IMG/VR virus record: IMGVR_UViG_3300009506_003033
Span: 1-64,000 of that record
DNA: 64,000 nt
Strand: one strand, 5' to 3'
DNA from: a virus
The notes beneath the pieces were generated by a model. That model had not been told where the DNA came from, searched no databases, and worked only from the letters and a program-made list of their open reading frames with translations. Every line of letters begins with the position of its first letter. The stretch's first letter is position 1. Positions 8,970 through 17,407 of the stretch are shown here, piece by piece. Position numbers and translations under genes: made by a program.

Positions 8970-9639
8970 ACAATTGAAGCCAACGTTCTACTGCGATTAC
9001 CCATCACCCTGGATTAGCAATAGTGACGATTATTGGACCTATGTTGAGCTATTGAGAGATATAGGGCACGTGGTTGAACAACCATTTTGGAAAGGAATCT
9101 CCGGTCAATACAAGACCTTGATAGAGTGGTGCGACAAACCGCTAATATTGAATGTGCAGCATGACTGGGAATTTGTGGATCCCGCCAGAGTTCTCATTTT
9201 GGCACTCGCGAATCTGATGATGCAAGGCAAGATCGGCATCGTGCGATTCCACAAACGAAGTCTACCGCAACCAAAGAAATATGTCGATAGGCAATATTAC
9301 GAATTGATTCCAGATCAATATCACGATGTGCCGTTGATCTCAACAGACGGATGGGGCGACAGTCCACACATCGCCACTCTCACTCATTACAAGAACAAGG
9401 TACTGCCGAACCTGTCAGATGATTACCAGAGAGATTACGGTAGATACGGAGTGGAAGGACCGGTGTGGAGACAATATCAGAAAGACATCAAGGCAAAAGG
9501 CTTCGCTGCGGCATGGTGCGATTGGCTGAGTTGCATCTATGGCCGCTTCGGAGATGGCAAATATGTACGGCACCTTGGCGGCGATGCAACGAATTGGCGA
9601 AAAGAATTAGTCGGTGGGACTGGGGGAAGAAATCCATGA
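8857..9639 (+). CDS. Glycosyltransferase-like protein
   Basis: A 260-residue product whose LHLAVITSP opening and LILNVQHDWEF resemble the strand-1 and EDDW strands of the 2625/7198 pair, so a related GT-A fold is likely. The start lies 113 nt inside the preceding gene, an unusually deep overlap for this tightly coupled operon, yet the protein sequence is convincing from its first residues. Donor and acceptor unknown. Confidence 0.6.
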   Translation: MSLENKLHLAVITSPAPWHPSTEIIQKTLKSTWQLLGEQLKPTFYCDYPSPWISNSDDYWTYVELLRDIGHVVEQPFWKGISGQYKTLIEWCDKPLILNVQHDWEFVDPARVLILALANLMMQGKIGIVRFHKRSLPQPKKYVDRQYYELIPDQYHDVPLISTDGWGDSPHIATLTHYKNKVLPNLSDDYQRDYGRYGVEGPVWRQYQKDIKAKGFAAAWCDWLSCIYGRFGDGKYVRHLGGDATNWRKELVGGTGGRNP

Positions 9640-9845
9640 AGTCTCCGAGCGATACAGATGAATCATTCACAATTGCCGCGACCGAGTACCACTGTAAAGC
9701 ATGCAAGAAAATGACTTGTTGGGATATCTTTGGAGTCGAGTCAGACATCGAAATATGTTGCGAATGCGGGGCAATGAGAGCAATCAATCCGATTCCATAC
9801 GACGATCTGCGCCGGGAGCTGGGGCTAAATGAAGCGTCCAATTGA
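9636..9845 (+). CDS. Small zinc-ribbon protein
   Basis: A 69-residue product with CKAC and, 20 residues later, CCEC, spaced as in zinc ribbons. Start ATG overlaps the stop of the upstream gene; the end overlaps the next gene by 17 nt. Too short for an enzyme, perhaps a regulator or accessory subunit. Function not recognised. Confidence 0.6.
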   Translation: MKSPSDTDESFTIAATEYHCKACKKMTCWDIFGVESDIEICCECGAMRAINPIPYDDLRRELGLNEASN

Positions 9846-10542
9846 ATGGTCATACGGAGTGACGACTACGCCCGATCGGTTCGACGAATCGCTCCCGCGA
9901 ACATTGCGAAGTCTATCTGATGCTGGTTTCGACAGTCCCCGCATTTTCGTCGATGAAACAATACCGGATCAATCAATATGTTCATGCATAGTGAACCATA
10001 ACAAGACAATCAGGCGGCCAAAAGTTGGCGCATTCGGCAATTGGGCATTGGCGTTATGGGAATTGTTTGTGAGAAATCCCGGAGGCAATTGCCGATACGT
10101 GCTGTTCCAGGACGACATACTGGCAGTCAAGAACTTGAGGCTATATCTTGAACGATGCACATACGAGAAGAAATATTACTACAATTTGTGCACTTACCCG
10201 AAGAATGAAGAATTATTGGCAGACAAGAACATCAAGGGATGGTACCAGAGCAATCAAAAGGGACAGGGTGCCCAAGCTCTCATGTTTGATAGGACTGCCG
10301 TGGTCATCTTGTTGTCATCGATGAAGTTCTGCGCTCGGCCTCGCGATAGCGGTCAACGCCGAGACAACATCGACGGAGTGGTGAGCAGGAGTTTCCTGAA
10401 GGCTGGCTGGAAGGAACTGGTGCATTATCCAAGCTTAGTCGATCATGTAGTGGAAGGACAGAAAAGTACCCTGAGGCCATATCAACAGCCGAAGATCAAT
10501 ATCTTTCCTGGAGAGGAATTTGACGCATCAACCTTAGCATAG
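9829..10542 (+). CDS. Glycosyltransferase-like protein
   Basis: A 237-residue protein. SYGVTTTPDRFDESLPRTL at the N-terminus and VLFQDDILAVKNL near residue 87 look like strand 1 and the DXD strand of a GT-A glycosyltransferase. I cannot place it in a CAZy family. It lies between a zinc-ribbon gene and the sugar epimerase, and is followed by an AGGAGG ribosome site for the next gene. Confidence 0.55.
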   Translation: MKRPIEWSYGVTTTPDRFDESLPRTLRSLSDAGFDSPRIFVDETIPDQSICSCIVNHNKTIRRPKVGAFGNWALALWELFVRNPGGNCRYVLFQDDILAVKNLRLYLERCTYEKKYYYNLCTYPKNEELLADKNIKGWYQSNQKGQGAQALMFDRTAVVILLSSMKFCARPRDSGQRRDNIDGVVSRSFLKAGWKELVHYPSLVDHVVEGQKSTLRPYQQPKINIFPGEEFDASTLA

Positions 10543-10553
10543 GAGGTCATGTG

Positions 10554-11540
10554 ATGAGCAAATGCCTTGTGACTGGTGCTGGTGGATTCATCGGTGGTCA
10601 TCTTGTAGCTAGACTCATAAATGATCATCACGATGTCAGGGCAGTAGATCTGAAGCCTTTCCATAAATGGTGGCAGATACATGAGCAATCATACAACTGG
10701 GAACGTGTTGACTTGAAGGACTTATGGAATTGTCAGGATGCGTGTCGGGACATCGAAATCGTGTACAACTTGGCTGCCGATATGGGTGGAATAGGATTCA
10801 TAGAGAGCCACAAATCAGAATGCATGCTTTCGGTGCTGATAAACACAAATATGCTTAGGGCCACGACATCAACCAAGGTGAAAAGATATCTCTACACGTC
10901 GTCAGCATGCGTCTACCACGCTATGAGGCAAAACGATCCATCCGCGACTGCTCTATGCGAAGACGACGCCTATTACAATGGCGGTGCAATGCCAGAGGAT
11001 GGATACGGATGGGAAAAATTGTTCAGCGAGCGCATGTGCCGCCACTTTCGAGAAGACTACGGGATACAGACACGAATTGCCAGACTCCATAACATCTATG
11101 GGCCGATGGGCACTTGGGAGGGTGGCAGAGAAAAAGCTCCGGCAGCCATCTGCAGAAAAGTCGCTGAAGCAAAATTTATCGGAAAGCAACAGATCGAAGT
11201 CTGGGGTGATGGATCATCAACTAGGTCCTTCTGTTGGGTCGAGGATTGCATTGAGGGACTTATTAGGCTGGCACATTCAGAGTGCGTAGAACCCATTAAC
11301 ATAGGATCGTCAGAATTGGTAAGCATCAATCAGTTGATAGACATAGTGGAAGACGTGGCACAATATCAAGTCGTCAGAAGATACGACTTCAACAAGCCGC
11401 AGGGAGTGAAGGGCAGAAACAGCGACAATACCAAGATATTGGCTACGCTCGATTGGCAACCGTCAACTCCACTTAGAAACGGCTTGGAGAGAACATATCA
11501 CTGGATTGAGGAGCAAATACGAGGAAGGGAGCAAACATGA
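10554..11540 (+). CDS. gme: GDP-mannose 3',5'-epimerase-like NAD-dependent epimerase
   Basis: A 328-residue extended short-chain dehydrogenase. TGAGGFIGGHL binds NAD; YTSSACVYH keeps the active-site Cys of GDP-mannose 3,5-epimerases, YGWEK is the YxxxK pair, and RLHNIYGPMGTW plus GREKAPAAICRK match the plant enzyme closely from memory, including the second catalytic Lys; NIGSSELVSINQ and VKGRNSDN are also family blocks. It would convert GDP-mannose to GDP-L-galactose or GDP-gulose, or act on GDP-heptose made by the genes downstream. Start ATG placed by the upstream AGGAGG (a GTG lies one codon earlier). Confidence 0.88.
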   Translation: MSKCLVTGAGGFIGGHLVARLINDHHDVRAVDLKPFHKWWQIHEQSYNWERVDLKDLWNCQDACRDIEIVYNLAADMGGIGFIESHKSECMLSVLINTNMLRATTSTKVKRYLYTSSACVYHAMRQNDPSATALCEDDAYYNGGAMPEDGYGWEKLFSERMCRHFREDYGIQTRIARLHNIYGPMGTWEGGREKAPAAICRKVAEAKFIGKQQIEVWGDGSSTRSFCWVEDCIEGLIRLAHSECVEPINIGSSELVSINQLIDIVEDVAQYQVVRRYDFNKPQGVKGRNSDNTKILATLDWQPSTPLRNGLERTYHWIEEQIRGREQT

Positions 11541-12811
11541 ACGCGGCTGTAATTGGATTGGGAAAACTCGGGTTACCGTGGGCTGCAGTTCTTGCATCGA
11601 AAGGTCATCACGTAATCGGTGTTGATCTGTCGACTGTGATCCAGAATCTGTTGTTGGGAGAGCTACCGGTAAGGGAACCGCAACTGTCAGATATGTTGAT
11701 ATTGCATAATGACAGAATCAGATATACCACAGAAGTTGACAATGCAGTTTCAGCGAGCGACATCGTATTCATCGTGGTTCCGACACCGAGCCTAGACAAC
11801 GGAGAGTTTTCCTCCCATTATGTTTTAGAAGTATGCCGAACCATTGGCGAAGCAATGAAAACGGCGGACCATTACATCTTGGTCGTATTGACATCCACTG
11901 TGATGCCGGGAACCACGAGCAAGGCGTTGCAAATATTGGAGGATGCATCATACAGAAAATGTGGCAAGGATTTTGGCCTGTGTTACAATCCAGAATTCAT
12001 AGCCCTTGGATCAGTCATTCGCGACATGATGCATCCAGATTTTGTGCTTGTTGGTCAATACGAAGATGACAGCGGAGAATTCTTGGAGAAATTTTATTCC
12101 AGCATACACTCTTCGCCAGTGTTGCGAATGAATCTCGTCGGTGCTGAAATAGCCAAACTGTGTATCAATAGTTATGTCACGACGAAAATCAGTTTCGCTA
12201 ACAGCGTGTCTGAACTGTGCGAAAGGTTCGGGCAAGGAGCTGATGCCGTTGAGGTGTTAGAAGCACTCGGTTATGACAGCAGGATAGGAGAAAGATACCT
12301 CGCATCCGGCACGGCCTACGGTGGCCCATGCTTTCCGCGGGACAACAAGGCATTGCAATGTGCTTATCGAAGTGTAGGATTAGCCAATCAAATATCCAAT
12401 GCTACAGAGGTGATCAACAACAATCAATCATACAGAATAGCCACCATCCTGATGCGATACCTTGAGAGGCCAGGGTTAGTGGCAGTAATCGGCATAGCTT
12501 ACAAGCCGAACACCCATATCACCGAAGAGTCGGCCACTATGCGGCTGATTCCGCATCTTGCTAATTTCGGGAATCGCATCATCTGTTGGGATCCTTTGGC
12601 GACGAGAGAGGATGTTCCAACTGACATCGACATGGCTGACAGTTTTGAATCATGTGTGGAGAATGCTGACGCCATCATTTTCATGCACGGCGAGGATGTG
12701 CTGACTATCCCCGAGACAACTGCAAAAGTAGTGCTTGATGCGTGGGGATGTCTGGTGAATGTACCTTCCGGAATTGAATACGTGCGATTAGGAAAAGGGA
12801 AAGATGCCTGA
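11537..12811 (+). CDS. Nucleotide-sugar dehydrogenase (UDP-glucose/GDP-mannose dehydrogenase family)
   Basis: A 424-residue enzyme with the family's three parts. VIGLGKLGLPWAAVLASKG is the N-terminal NAD fold. AEIAKLCINSYVTTKISFAN is the central helix. GTAYGGPCFPRDNKAL carries the catalytic Cys. The C-terminal substrate domain begins at AVIGIAYKPNT. It oxidises the sugar C6 to a uronic acid in two steps using NAD. The substrate (UDP-glucose, UDP-ManNAc or GDP-mannose) cannot be told by eye. ATGA overlap with the epimerase suggests linked sugar supply. Confidence 0.9.
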   Translation: MNAAVIGLGKLGLPWAAVLASKGHHVIGVDLSTVIQNLLLGELPVREPQLSDMLILHNDRIRYTTEVDNAVSASDIVFIVVPTPSLDNGEFSSHYVLEVCRTIGEAMKTADHYILVVLTSTVMPGTTSKALQILEDASYRKCGKDFGLCYNPEFIALGSVIRDMMHPDFVLVGQYEDDSGEFLEKFYSSIHSSPVLRMNLVGAEIAKLCINSYVTTKISFANSVSELCERFGQGADAVEVLEALGYDSRIGERYLASGTAYGGPCFPRDNKALQCAYRSVGLANQISNATEVINNNQSYRIATILMRYLERPGLVAVIGIAYKPNTHITEESATMRLIPHLANFGNRIICWDPLATREDVPTDIDMADSFESCVENADAIIFMHGEDVLTIPETTAKVVLDAWGCLVNVPSGIEYVRLGKGKDA

Positions 12812-13481
12812 AATAACAGTCAAGGAAATCCGCAATCTCGTAGGCGAGTCTCCCATCATCCTGGAAGTCGGATGCAACGACGGAACAGACACGTTGAGGA
12901 TGATCACGGAAATGCCAGGAGCAACCATTCATTGTTTCGAGTGTGATCCCAGGGCCATCGATAGGTTTAAGAAGTTGGTAGGCAACCACGACCAGATTCA
13001 TTTGCATGAAATGGCCATCGCAGACGTGGATGGGAAAGCACTGTTTCATGGTAGCAGCGGGCAACCTCCGAATGCTGGCAAAAATGCATCGCACTATTGC
13101 TTTCTTTCAGAATGGGACTTGTCCGGATCCCTCTATGAACCGAGTCGCCATCTCACGTATTCGCCTTGGTGCACTTTCCCAGAAGATAGAATCTGCGAGG
13201 TATCAGTCACTAGACTAGATACGTGGAAAGAAAGTCATCCGGAAATATCACGGATCGACTTCATTTGGTGCGATGTGCAAGGAGCGGAAGCCTCTCTGAT
13301 CCTTGGCGCACGGAAACTCTTGTCGGTAACGCAATTCTTTTACACTGAGTTCTACAATGATCCCTTATATTCAGGCCAAGTCCCGCTCCATGTGCTGCAG
13401 GTGATGATGCAGGAAAATGGATTTCTTCTGACGGGGACGTACAATGACAACGCACTATTCAGGAATACATCATGCAACTGA
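12804..13481 (+). CDS. FkbM-family methyltransferase
   Basis: A 225-residue SAM methyltransferase: ILEVGCNDGTDTLRM is the glycine loop, HCFECDP the acidic strand-2 end, and FIWCDVQGAEASLILGA is the FkbM hallmark (D-x-x-G-A-E). FkbM enzymes O-methylate sugars and macrolides. Bases 12976-13063 inside this gene reappear in inverted orientation 0.5 kb downstream. Overlaps the dehydrogenase by 8 nt. Confidence 0.85.
   Translation: MPEITVKEIRNLVGESPIILEVGCNDGTDTLRMITEMPGATIHCFECDPRAIDRFKKLVGNHDQIHLHEMAIADVDGKALFHGSSGQPPNAGKNASHYCFLSEWDLSGSLYEPSRHLTYSPWCTFPEDRICEVSVTRLDTWKESHPEISRIDFIWCDVQGAEASLILGARKLLSVTQFFYTEFYNDPLYSGQVPLHVLQVMMQENGFLLTGTYNDNALFRNTSCN
12976..13063 (+). repeat. Inverted repeat, left arm (88 bp) inside the FkbM gene
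   Basis: The reverse complement of this stretch is found at 13564-13651 with a single mismatch (T at 13011 versus C in the copy). The left arm is coding and in frame within the FkbM methyltransferase, so it is the likely donor. Confidence 0.9.
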
Positions 13482-13696
13482 CGCCTGAACAGATATCCGA
13501 AGTTGGATCAGTTCTGTACCGGACCGGAACCTACATCCGGCGCACGATACTTGCTTCAGGTGGTGCCCGCTGCTACCATGAAACAGTGCTTTCCCATCCA
13601 CGTCTGCGATGGCCGTTTCATGCAAATGAATCTGGTCGTGGTTGCCTACCAGATGAACCACATATATATCCGTTTGTGACCAGGAGACTATCGTAA
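13472..13696 (+). CDS. Short reading frame across a sequence junction; probably a gene remnant
   Basis: A 74-codon frame overlapping the end of the FkbM gene and ending exactly before the next start. The first 30 residues look protein-like, but residues about 31-60 are simply the inverted copy of FkbM coding sequence. The frame is therefore a chimera. It may be the beginning of a truncated gene followed by filler from a template switch. No function assigned. Confidence 0.35.
   Translation: MQLTPEQISEVGSVLYRTGTYIRRTILASGGARCYHETVLSHPRLRWPFHANESGRGCLPDEPHIYPFVTRRLS
13564..13651 (-). repeat. Inverted repeat, right arm (88 bp copy of FkbM coding sequence)
   Basis: Reads on the minus strand as the same peptide found in the FkbM protein (NHDQIHLHE followed by AIADVDGKALFHGSSG). 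It ends abruptly at both sides. The copy sits between two gene sets whose base composition differs slightly by eye (purine-rich before, more pyrimidine after), so it may mark a recombination or assembly junction. Confidence 0.9.
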
Positions 13697-14272
13697 ATGG
13701 GAACAAATTTCCCCACTGGCGCCATTTTGCCAATACTCAACATATTTCACTCTCATTATTTCGTTGAAACCGGTACTGGCAGTGGCGCGACATTGGAAAT
13801 TGTATCACAGTATTTCAGACAATGCTTCAGTTGCGATATAAATCAAAAGGCCATAGATGCTGCGATAGCAAAGAATCTTCCAAATGTTGACATTCGGCTA
13901 TCAGATTCCCTCCAGTTTCTGGCTCAGATACTTCCCGGTCTGGAAGATCCGATCGTCTACTGGCTCGACGCTCATTGGTGTGGTGGTATTTGCAACTGCA
14001 AAGAATGTCCGCTCTTAGCTGAGCTTTCAATTATCGGATCGCTTCGTGGCAAGGATGTAATCTTCATCGACGATGTTAACTTCTTTCTAGCTCCGCCACC
14101 AAAACCACACAAAACAAGCGAATGGCCAACTATCTATGATATCATCTCAGCGATATCGTCTTGGGGAGCCGTCGGATACAGTTACGTGGGTACAACGATA
14201 GTTCTGGCAATCTGTCCGCGCGAAGTTCCTGAACTTCTCGAATTCGCAAATCGTTTTCCGTTACAGATATGA
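13697..14272 (+). CDS. SAM methyltransferase-like protein
   Basis: A 191-residue product. FVETGTGSGATLEIV is a SAM-binding loop and CFSCDINQKAIDAA the second strand. YWLDAHWCGG and VIFIDDVNFF are acidic strands as in the TylF/CmcI type of class I fold. A Cys-rich stretch (CGGICNCKEC near residue 96) could bind metal. An AGGAGA ribosome site lies 9 nt upstream. Likely methylates a sugar. Confidence 0.6.
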   Translation: MGTNFPTGAILPILNIFHSHYFVETGTGSGATLEIVSQYFRQCFSCDINQKAIDAAIAKNLPNVDIRLSDSLQFLAQILPGLEDPIVYWLDAHWCGGICNCKECPLLAELSIIGSLRGKDVIFIDDVNFFLAPPPKPHKTSEWPTIYDIISAISSWGAVGYSYVGTTIVLAICPREVPELLEFANRFPLQI

Positions 14273-14324
14273 CTCTCTACGAACTGCGAGATACTGATGA
14301 CTCTCTACGAACTGCGAGATACTG
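14269..14324 (+). repeat. 28-bp tandem duplication of a gene start
   Basis: Bases 14269-14296 and 14297-14324 are identical. Each contains the ATG of the next gene. The first copy keeps the ATGA overlap with the preceding stop but is out of frame with the gene and stops after 18 codons; the second copy is the in-frame start. This looks like a recent slippage duplication. Confidence 0.95.
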
Positions 14325-14986
14325 ATACCTATTCGGAAATCGTGCAGTGCGATGTTTACGGACTTCGCACTCTTTCCGTACGTCCAACGTTCATTCTTGA
14401 CGTTGGTGCCAACATCGGATGTTTCAGCCTTTATGCGGCGACTCTTTTCCCAGAAGCCACACTGCTTGCAATTGAACCCGATCCAGAAAACTACAAGAGT
14501 CTGTGTGCCAATCTCGACGGGAAGTCACATTTATCGTGCCTCAATGTTGCCCTTGGCACGGGACCGGTCTATTATCGTCACAATGATAAGTCAGTTCTCC
14601 GCGGTTACAATTCTCCATCATCGCCCGGATTTGATACGATTCAGGATGACGTCAACTGGATTGGAACGGAGATTCAATCAGTCACTATTGATCAACTAAT
14701 TCCAAGAGACTGTGGCGAATATCTCATCAAAATCGACTGCGAGGGTGCCGAGGCATGCATTATCGGCCACAAACCATCTATGGACATTTTGCAACGGAGC
14801 TGTATGGTTACTGCGGAACTGCATTTCTACCAAGAACATGCGGTTCCCGCTCCCTTGTGGGACAATAGAGAGTTGGCGATCAGTAATCGCATGTGTTTAG
14901 CGTATAACTTGTCGCTGACGCACGATGTACAACTTAAATTATGGTCAAATGGAGCAATATTGTGGGCCATGAAACGGTCACTGTGA
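14297..14986 (+). CDS. FkbM-family methyltransferase
   Basis: A 229-residue SAM methyltransferase: ILDVGANIGCFSLYA (glycine loop), LAIEPDPENYKSL (strand 2), and IKIDCEGAEACII, the FkbM D-C-E-G-A-E hallmark. The start used here lies in the second copy of a 28-bp duplication. Second FkbM protein in the cassette, distinct from that at 12804. Probably O-methylates a sugar. Confidence 0.85.
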   Translation: MTLYELRDTDTYSEIVQCDVYGLRTLSVRPTFILDVGANIGCFSLYAATLFPEATLLAIEPDPENYKSLCANLDGKSHLSCLNVALGTGPVYYRHNDKSVLRGYNSPSSPGFDTIQDDVNWIGTEIQSVTIDQLIPRDCGEYLIKIDCEGAEACIIGHKPSMDILQRSCMVTAELHFYQEHAVPAPLWDNRELAISNRMCLAYNLSLTHDVQLKLWSNGAILWAMKRSL

Positions 14987-15879
14987 AATCGCCCCTGAGG
15001 TTGACGCTCGGAGGTGGAGGCACGGATCTAGCGTCCTACTATGGCATGTATGGCGGTTGCATCGTCAGTGCCGCCATTGATTGCTGGATCACCATCTCTG
15101 TTACTAGGTCGTCGTCTTCCAGTATCAACGGTGCCCCCAATGATTTGGTTGAAGCTGCGATGCATTATCTGCGCATCCCGAACCAGTTGGCTATCTCATG
15201 CAACAGTCCAGTTGGCTACGGCACCGGTCTCGGATGGTCCGGAGCATTTCTCGTCGGATTAGTCCATGGTCTAAATCACATCCATGGGAAAGCAGTTGAT
15301 CCTTACACTGTCGCTCATACAGCGTTCCAGATTGAATCGTCGATTCTTAACAGGCCGGCAGGAATCCAGGATCCATATGTTGCTGCTTTCGGATCTGTGA
15401 GGCGGTATCAAATTGAACGTAGCGGTAACGTCATCGTGTCTCGGCCGGCATCCTTGTACGGATATTTGAGCATCGAAAATGCCTTGCAGCTATTCTTCAC
15501 TGGTATCGTCAGGCGGTCATCTAAACCACTGATCGAGATGTTGCAATTCACCGATAGACTTCACCAAATACACCAATTGGGCCGTGAAACGTGGCGTCTA
15601 GTCAATGTTGGTAATGTTCATACCCTGTCGGCATTGACAAACTATCATTGGCAGATCAAACGCATATACGGCGGAGAATCGCATCTTGATCACATCGTGG
15701 AATCAGGTATAGCAGCTGGGGCAAGCGCCGGCAAAATATCTGGTGCCGGGAAAGGTGGTTACGCTTGTTTCATTTGTGATGATGACTATAAGCAACAGCT
15801 TTCCGATAAGATGACGTCTATGGGATTAGTTGAACTTCCAGTTCGGTTTACTGAAGAGGGTTGTCATGTCGTTCGTTAG
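14983..15879 (+). CDS. hddA: D-glycero-D-manno-heptose 7-phosphate kinase-like GHMP kinase
   Basis: A 298-residue GHMP kinase. SPLRLTLGGGGTDLASYY near the N-terminus is the sugar-binding block seen in heptose and fucose kinases. PVGYGTGLGWSGAFLVGLVHGL is a variant of the PxxxGLGSSS phosphate loop, and KISGAGKGGYACFI is the C-terminal GHMP motif. HddA phosphorylates heptose-7-phosphate at C1. Start GTG chosen because it overlaps the previous stop (GTGA), the coupling seen throughout. Neighbours GmhA, a HAD phosphatase and a nucleotidyltransferase complete the GDP-heptose route. Confidence 0.85.
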   Translation: MKSPLRLTLGGGGTDLASYYGMYGGCIVSAAIDCWITISVTRSSSSSINGAPNDLVEAAMHYLRIPNQLAISCNSPVGYGTGLGWSGAFLVGLVHGLNHIHGKAVDPYTVAHTAFQIESSILNRPAGIQDPYVAAFGSVRRYQIERSGNVIVSRPASLYGYLSIENALQLFFTGIVRRSSKPLIEMLQFTDRLHQIHQLGRETWRLVNVGNVHTLSALTNYHWQIKRIYGGESHLDHIVESGIAAGASAGKISGAGKGGYACFICDDDYKQQLSDKMTSMGLVELPVRFTEEGCHVVR

Positions 15880-16426
15880 CGATTACTTGTCGCAGACAGT
15901 ATCGATTATCCATGCTTTGGATTGTGATGAGATTGAGCATGTCGTGTCAGCCTTGCACTCCGTTAAGACATCTGAAGGTCGTTTATTCCTCGCCGGTTCT
16001 GGGGGAAATGCAGCATCTGCACAGCATGCCGCAGCTGACTTCCGTAAATTCTGCGGTATTGAGGCATATTCAGTGAGCGACAACATATGTTCTCTGACAG
16101 CTGATACGAATGATATTAGCTGGGCAGAATCCTATTCAACATGGCTCTCGTTCAGTAGATTCTCCCAGGACGACTGCCTGATGGTTCTTTCTGTTGGAGG
16201 CGGTTCACAGTCCATCTCACAGAATCTCGTTCAGGCCATGATGCTTGCGAAACGACGTGATGGAACAATACTCTCAATCGTCGGAAGAAACGGAGGGGAG
16301 GCGGCACGATTGTCAACGCATTTAATATTGATTCCTCCGCTTTACGATCTGATTACTCCGCACACGGAAGAAATTCAGACGGTACTATTGCATCTACTTG
16401 CCTTTCACCCGAGTTTGCAATTGTGA
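15866..16426 (+). CDS. gmhA: Sedoheptulose 7-phosphate isomerase (phosphoheptose isomerase)
   Basis: A 186-residue SIS-domain protein. LFLAGSGGNAASAQHAAADF is the GmhA signature that binds phosphate. SLTADTNDISWAESYSTW matches the SALTNDxN segment with its catalytic Asp/Glu. LSVGGGSQSISQNLVQAM and the HTEEIQ helix near the end, carrying the catalytic His, complete the set. Length fits the family (about 190). It converts sedoheptulose-7-P to D-glycero-D-manno-heptose-7-P. Overlaps hddA by 14 nt. Confidence 0.88.
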   Translation: MSFVSDYLSQTVSIIHALDCDEIEHVVSALHSVKTSEGRLFLAGSGGNAASAQHAAADFRKFCGIEAYSVSDNICSLTADTNDISWAESYSTWLSFSRFSQDDCLMVLSVGGGSQSISQNLVQAMMLAKRRDGTILSIVGRNGGEAARLSTHLILIPPLYDLITPHTEEIQTVLLHLLAFHPSLQL

Positions 16427-16734
16427 TATTCTATGTCGATATCGATGGAACGATTTGCTACACACAGGCAGGCAACTACCTTGACGCTAAACCACTCCTG
16501 GAAGCAATTCTGGCGATCAACAGACTTCATAATGACGGCCATAAAATCATCTATTGGACTTCGAGGGGAACATCCTCGGGAATCAACCACTATGATCTCA
16601 CGATGTCCCAGCTTCAACAGTGGGGTTGTCGCTTCGAGTGTTTGCTAATGGGGAAACCATCCTATGATGTCATTATCGATGACAAGTCAATCCAGATAAA
16701 GGAAATCATCCGTGGCAATCACAATTTTCGCTGA
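16423..16734 (+). CDS. Small HAD-family phosphatase
   Basis: A 103-residue HAD protein: VDIDGTI carries the nucleophile and acid-base Asp, IIYWTSRG the motif-II Ser/Thr, and VIIDDKS the motif-IV acidic pair; a Lys for motif III lies in GKPSYD. Such short HAD proteins sit in capsule and heptose clusters. Here it would fill the GmhB step (heptose-1,7-bisphosphate 7-phosphatase), by position only. GTG start in GTGA overlap. Confidence 0.75.
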   Translation: MIFYVDIDGTICYTQAGNYLDAKPLLEAILAINRLHNDGHKIIYWTSRGTSSGINHYDLTMSQLQQWGCRFECLLMGKPSYDVIIDDKSIQIKEIIRGNHNFR

Positions 16735-17407
16735 CTGTGCGTCAGTTGCCACAATACTAACTCTCCGTAAGGACCCGACGATCAAGGGTTTTACTACGAA
16801 CCCAAGTCTTGCTAAACGAGCCGGTGTCACTGATTATGCAGAGTTCGTTGCGACTGCATCTGAGGCTGCTGACGGTCTACCAATTTCGTTTGAGGTCCTC
16901 TCTGACGATCGAGAGGATATCGTACGGCAAGCCCGATTATTACAAGATGCTGGAGATCACATCTATGTCAAGATACCGATCTGTCATCGTTCCGGAGCAT
17001 TGTGCCTTTGGGAAATCCAGCAAGCCATAGACATCGGAATCCATGTCAACATCACATCCATATTTACCCAAGACCAAGCAGAGGCAGTATTCCCAATAGT
17101 GGAACGCAGCGATGCAATACTATCCGTATTCGCCGGAAGAATTGCCGATACTGGACGGGAACCAGGCTCAATCGTCTCGCAGATTTCACAGATGTGCAGA
17201 CATTTGCCAGACGTCCGCGTTCTCTGGGCAAGTCCCCGCCAACTACTTGACATGATGACCGCCGACCGCTGCGGCGCTGATATTATCACCCTGTTTCCGG
17301 AGATGCTCGCCAAACGACACCTCATCGGCAAGGACCTGTCAGAGTTTTCCCGTGAGACAGTCGCAATGTTTTTGGATGATGCCAACAGTAGCGGGTTCTG
17401 GATCTAA
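16712..17407 (+). CDS. tal: Transaldolase family protein
   Basis: A 231-residue protein of the short transaldolase/fructose-6-P aldolase subfamily. GFTTNPSL, then YVKIP with the Schiff-base Lys, NITSIFTQDQA, and FAGRIADTGR are all family blocks. Transaldolase makes sedoheptulose-7-P from fructose-6-P and erythrose-4-P, the substrate of GmhA encoded two genes upstream. Starts with GTG inside the HAD gene. Confidence 0.88.
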   Translation: MAITIFADCASVATILTLRKDPTIKGFTTNPSLAKRAGVTDYAEFVATASEAADGLPISFEVLSDDREDIVRQARLLQDAGDHIYVKIPICHRSGALCLWEIQQAIDIGIHVNITSIFTQDQAEAVFPIVERSDAILSVFAGRIADTGREPGSIVSQISQMCRHLPDVRVLWASPRQLLDMMTADRCGADIITLFPEMLAKRHLIGKDLSEFSRETVAMFLDDANSSGFWI

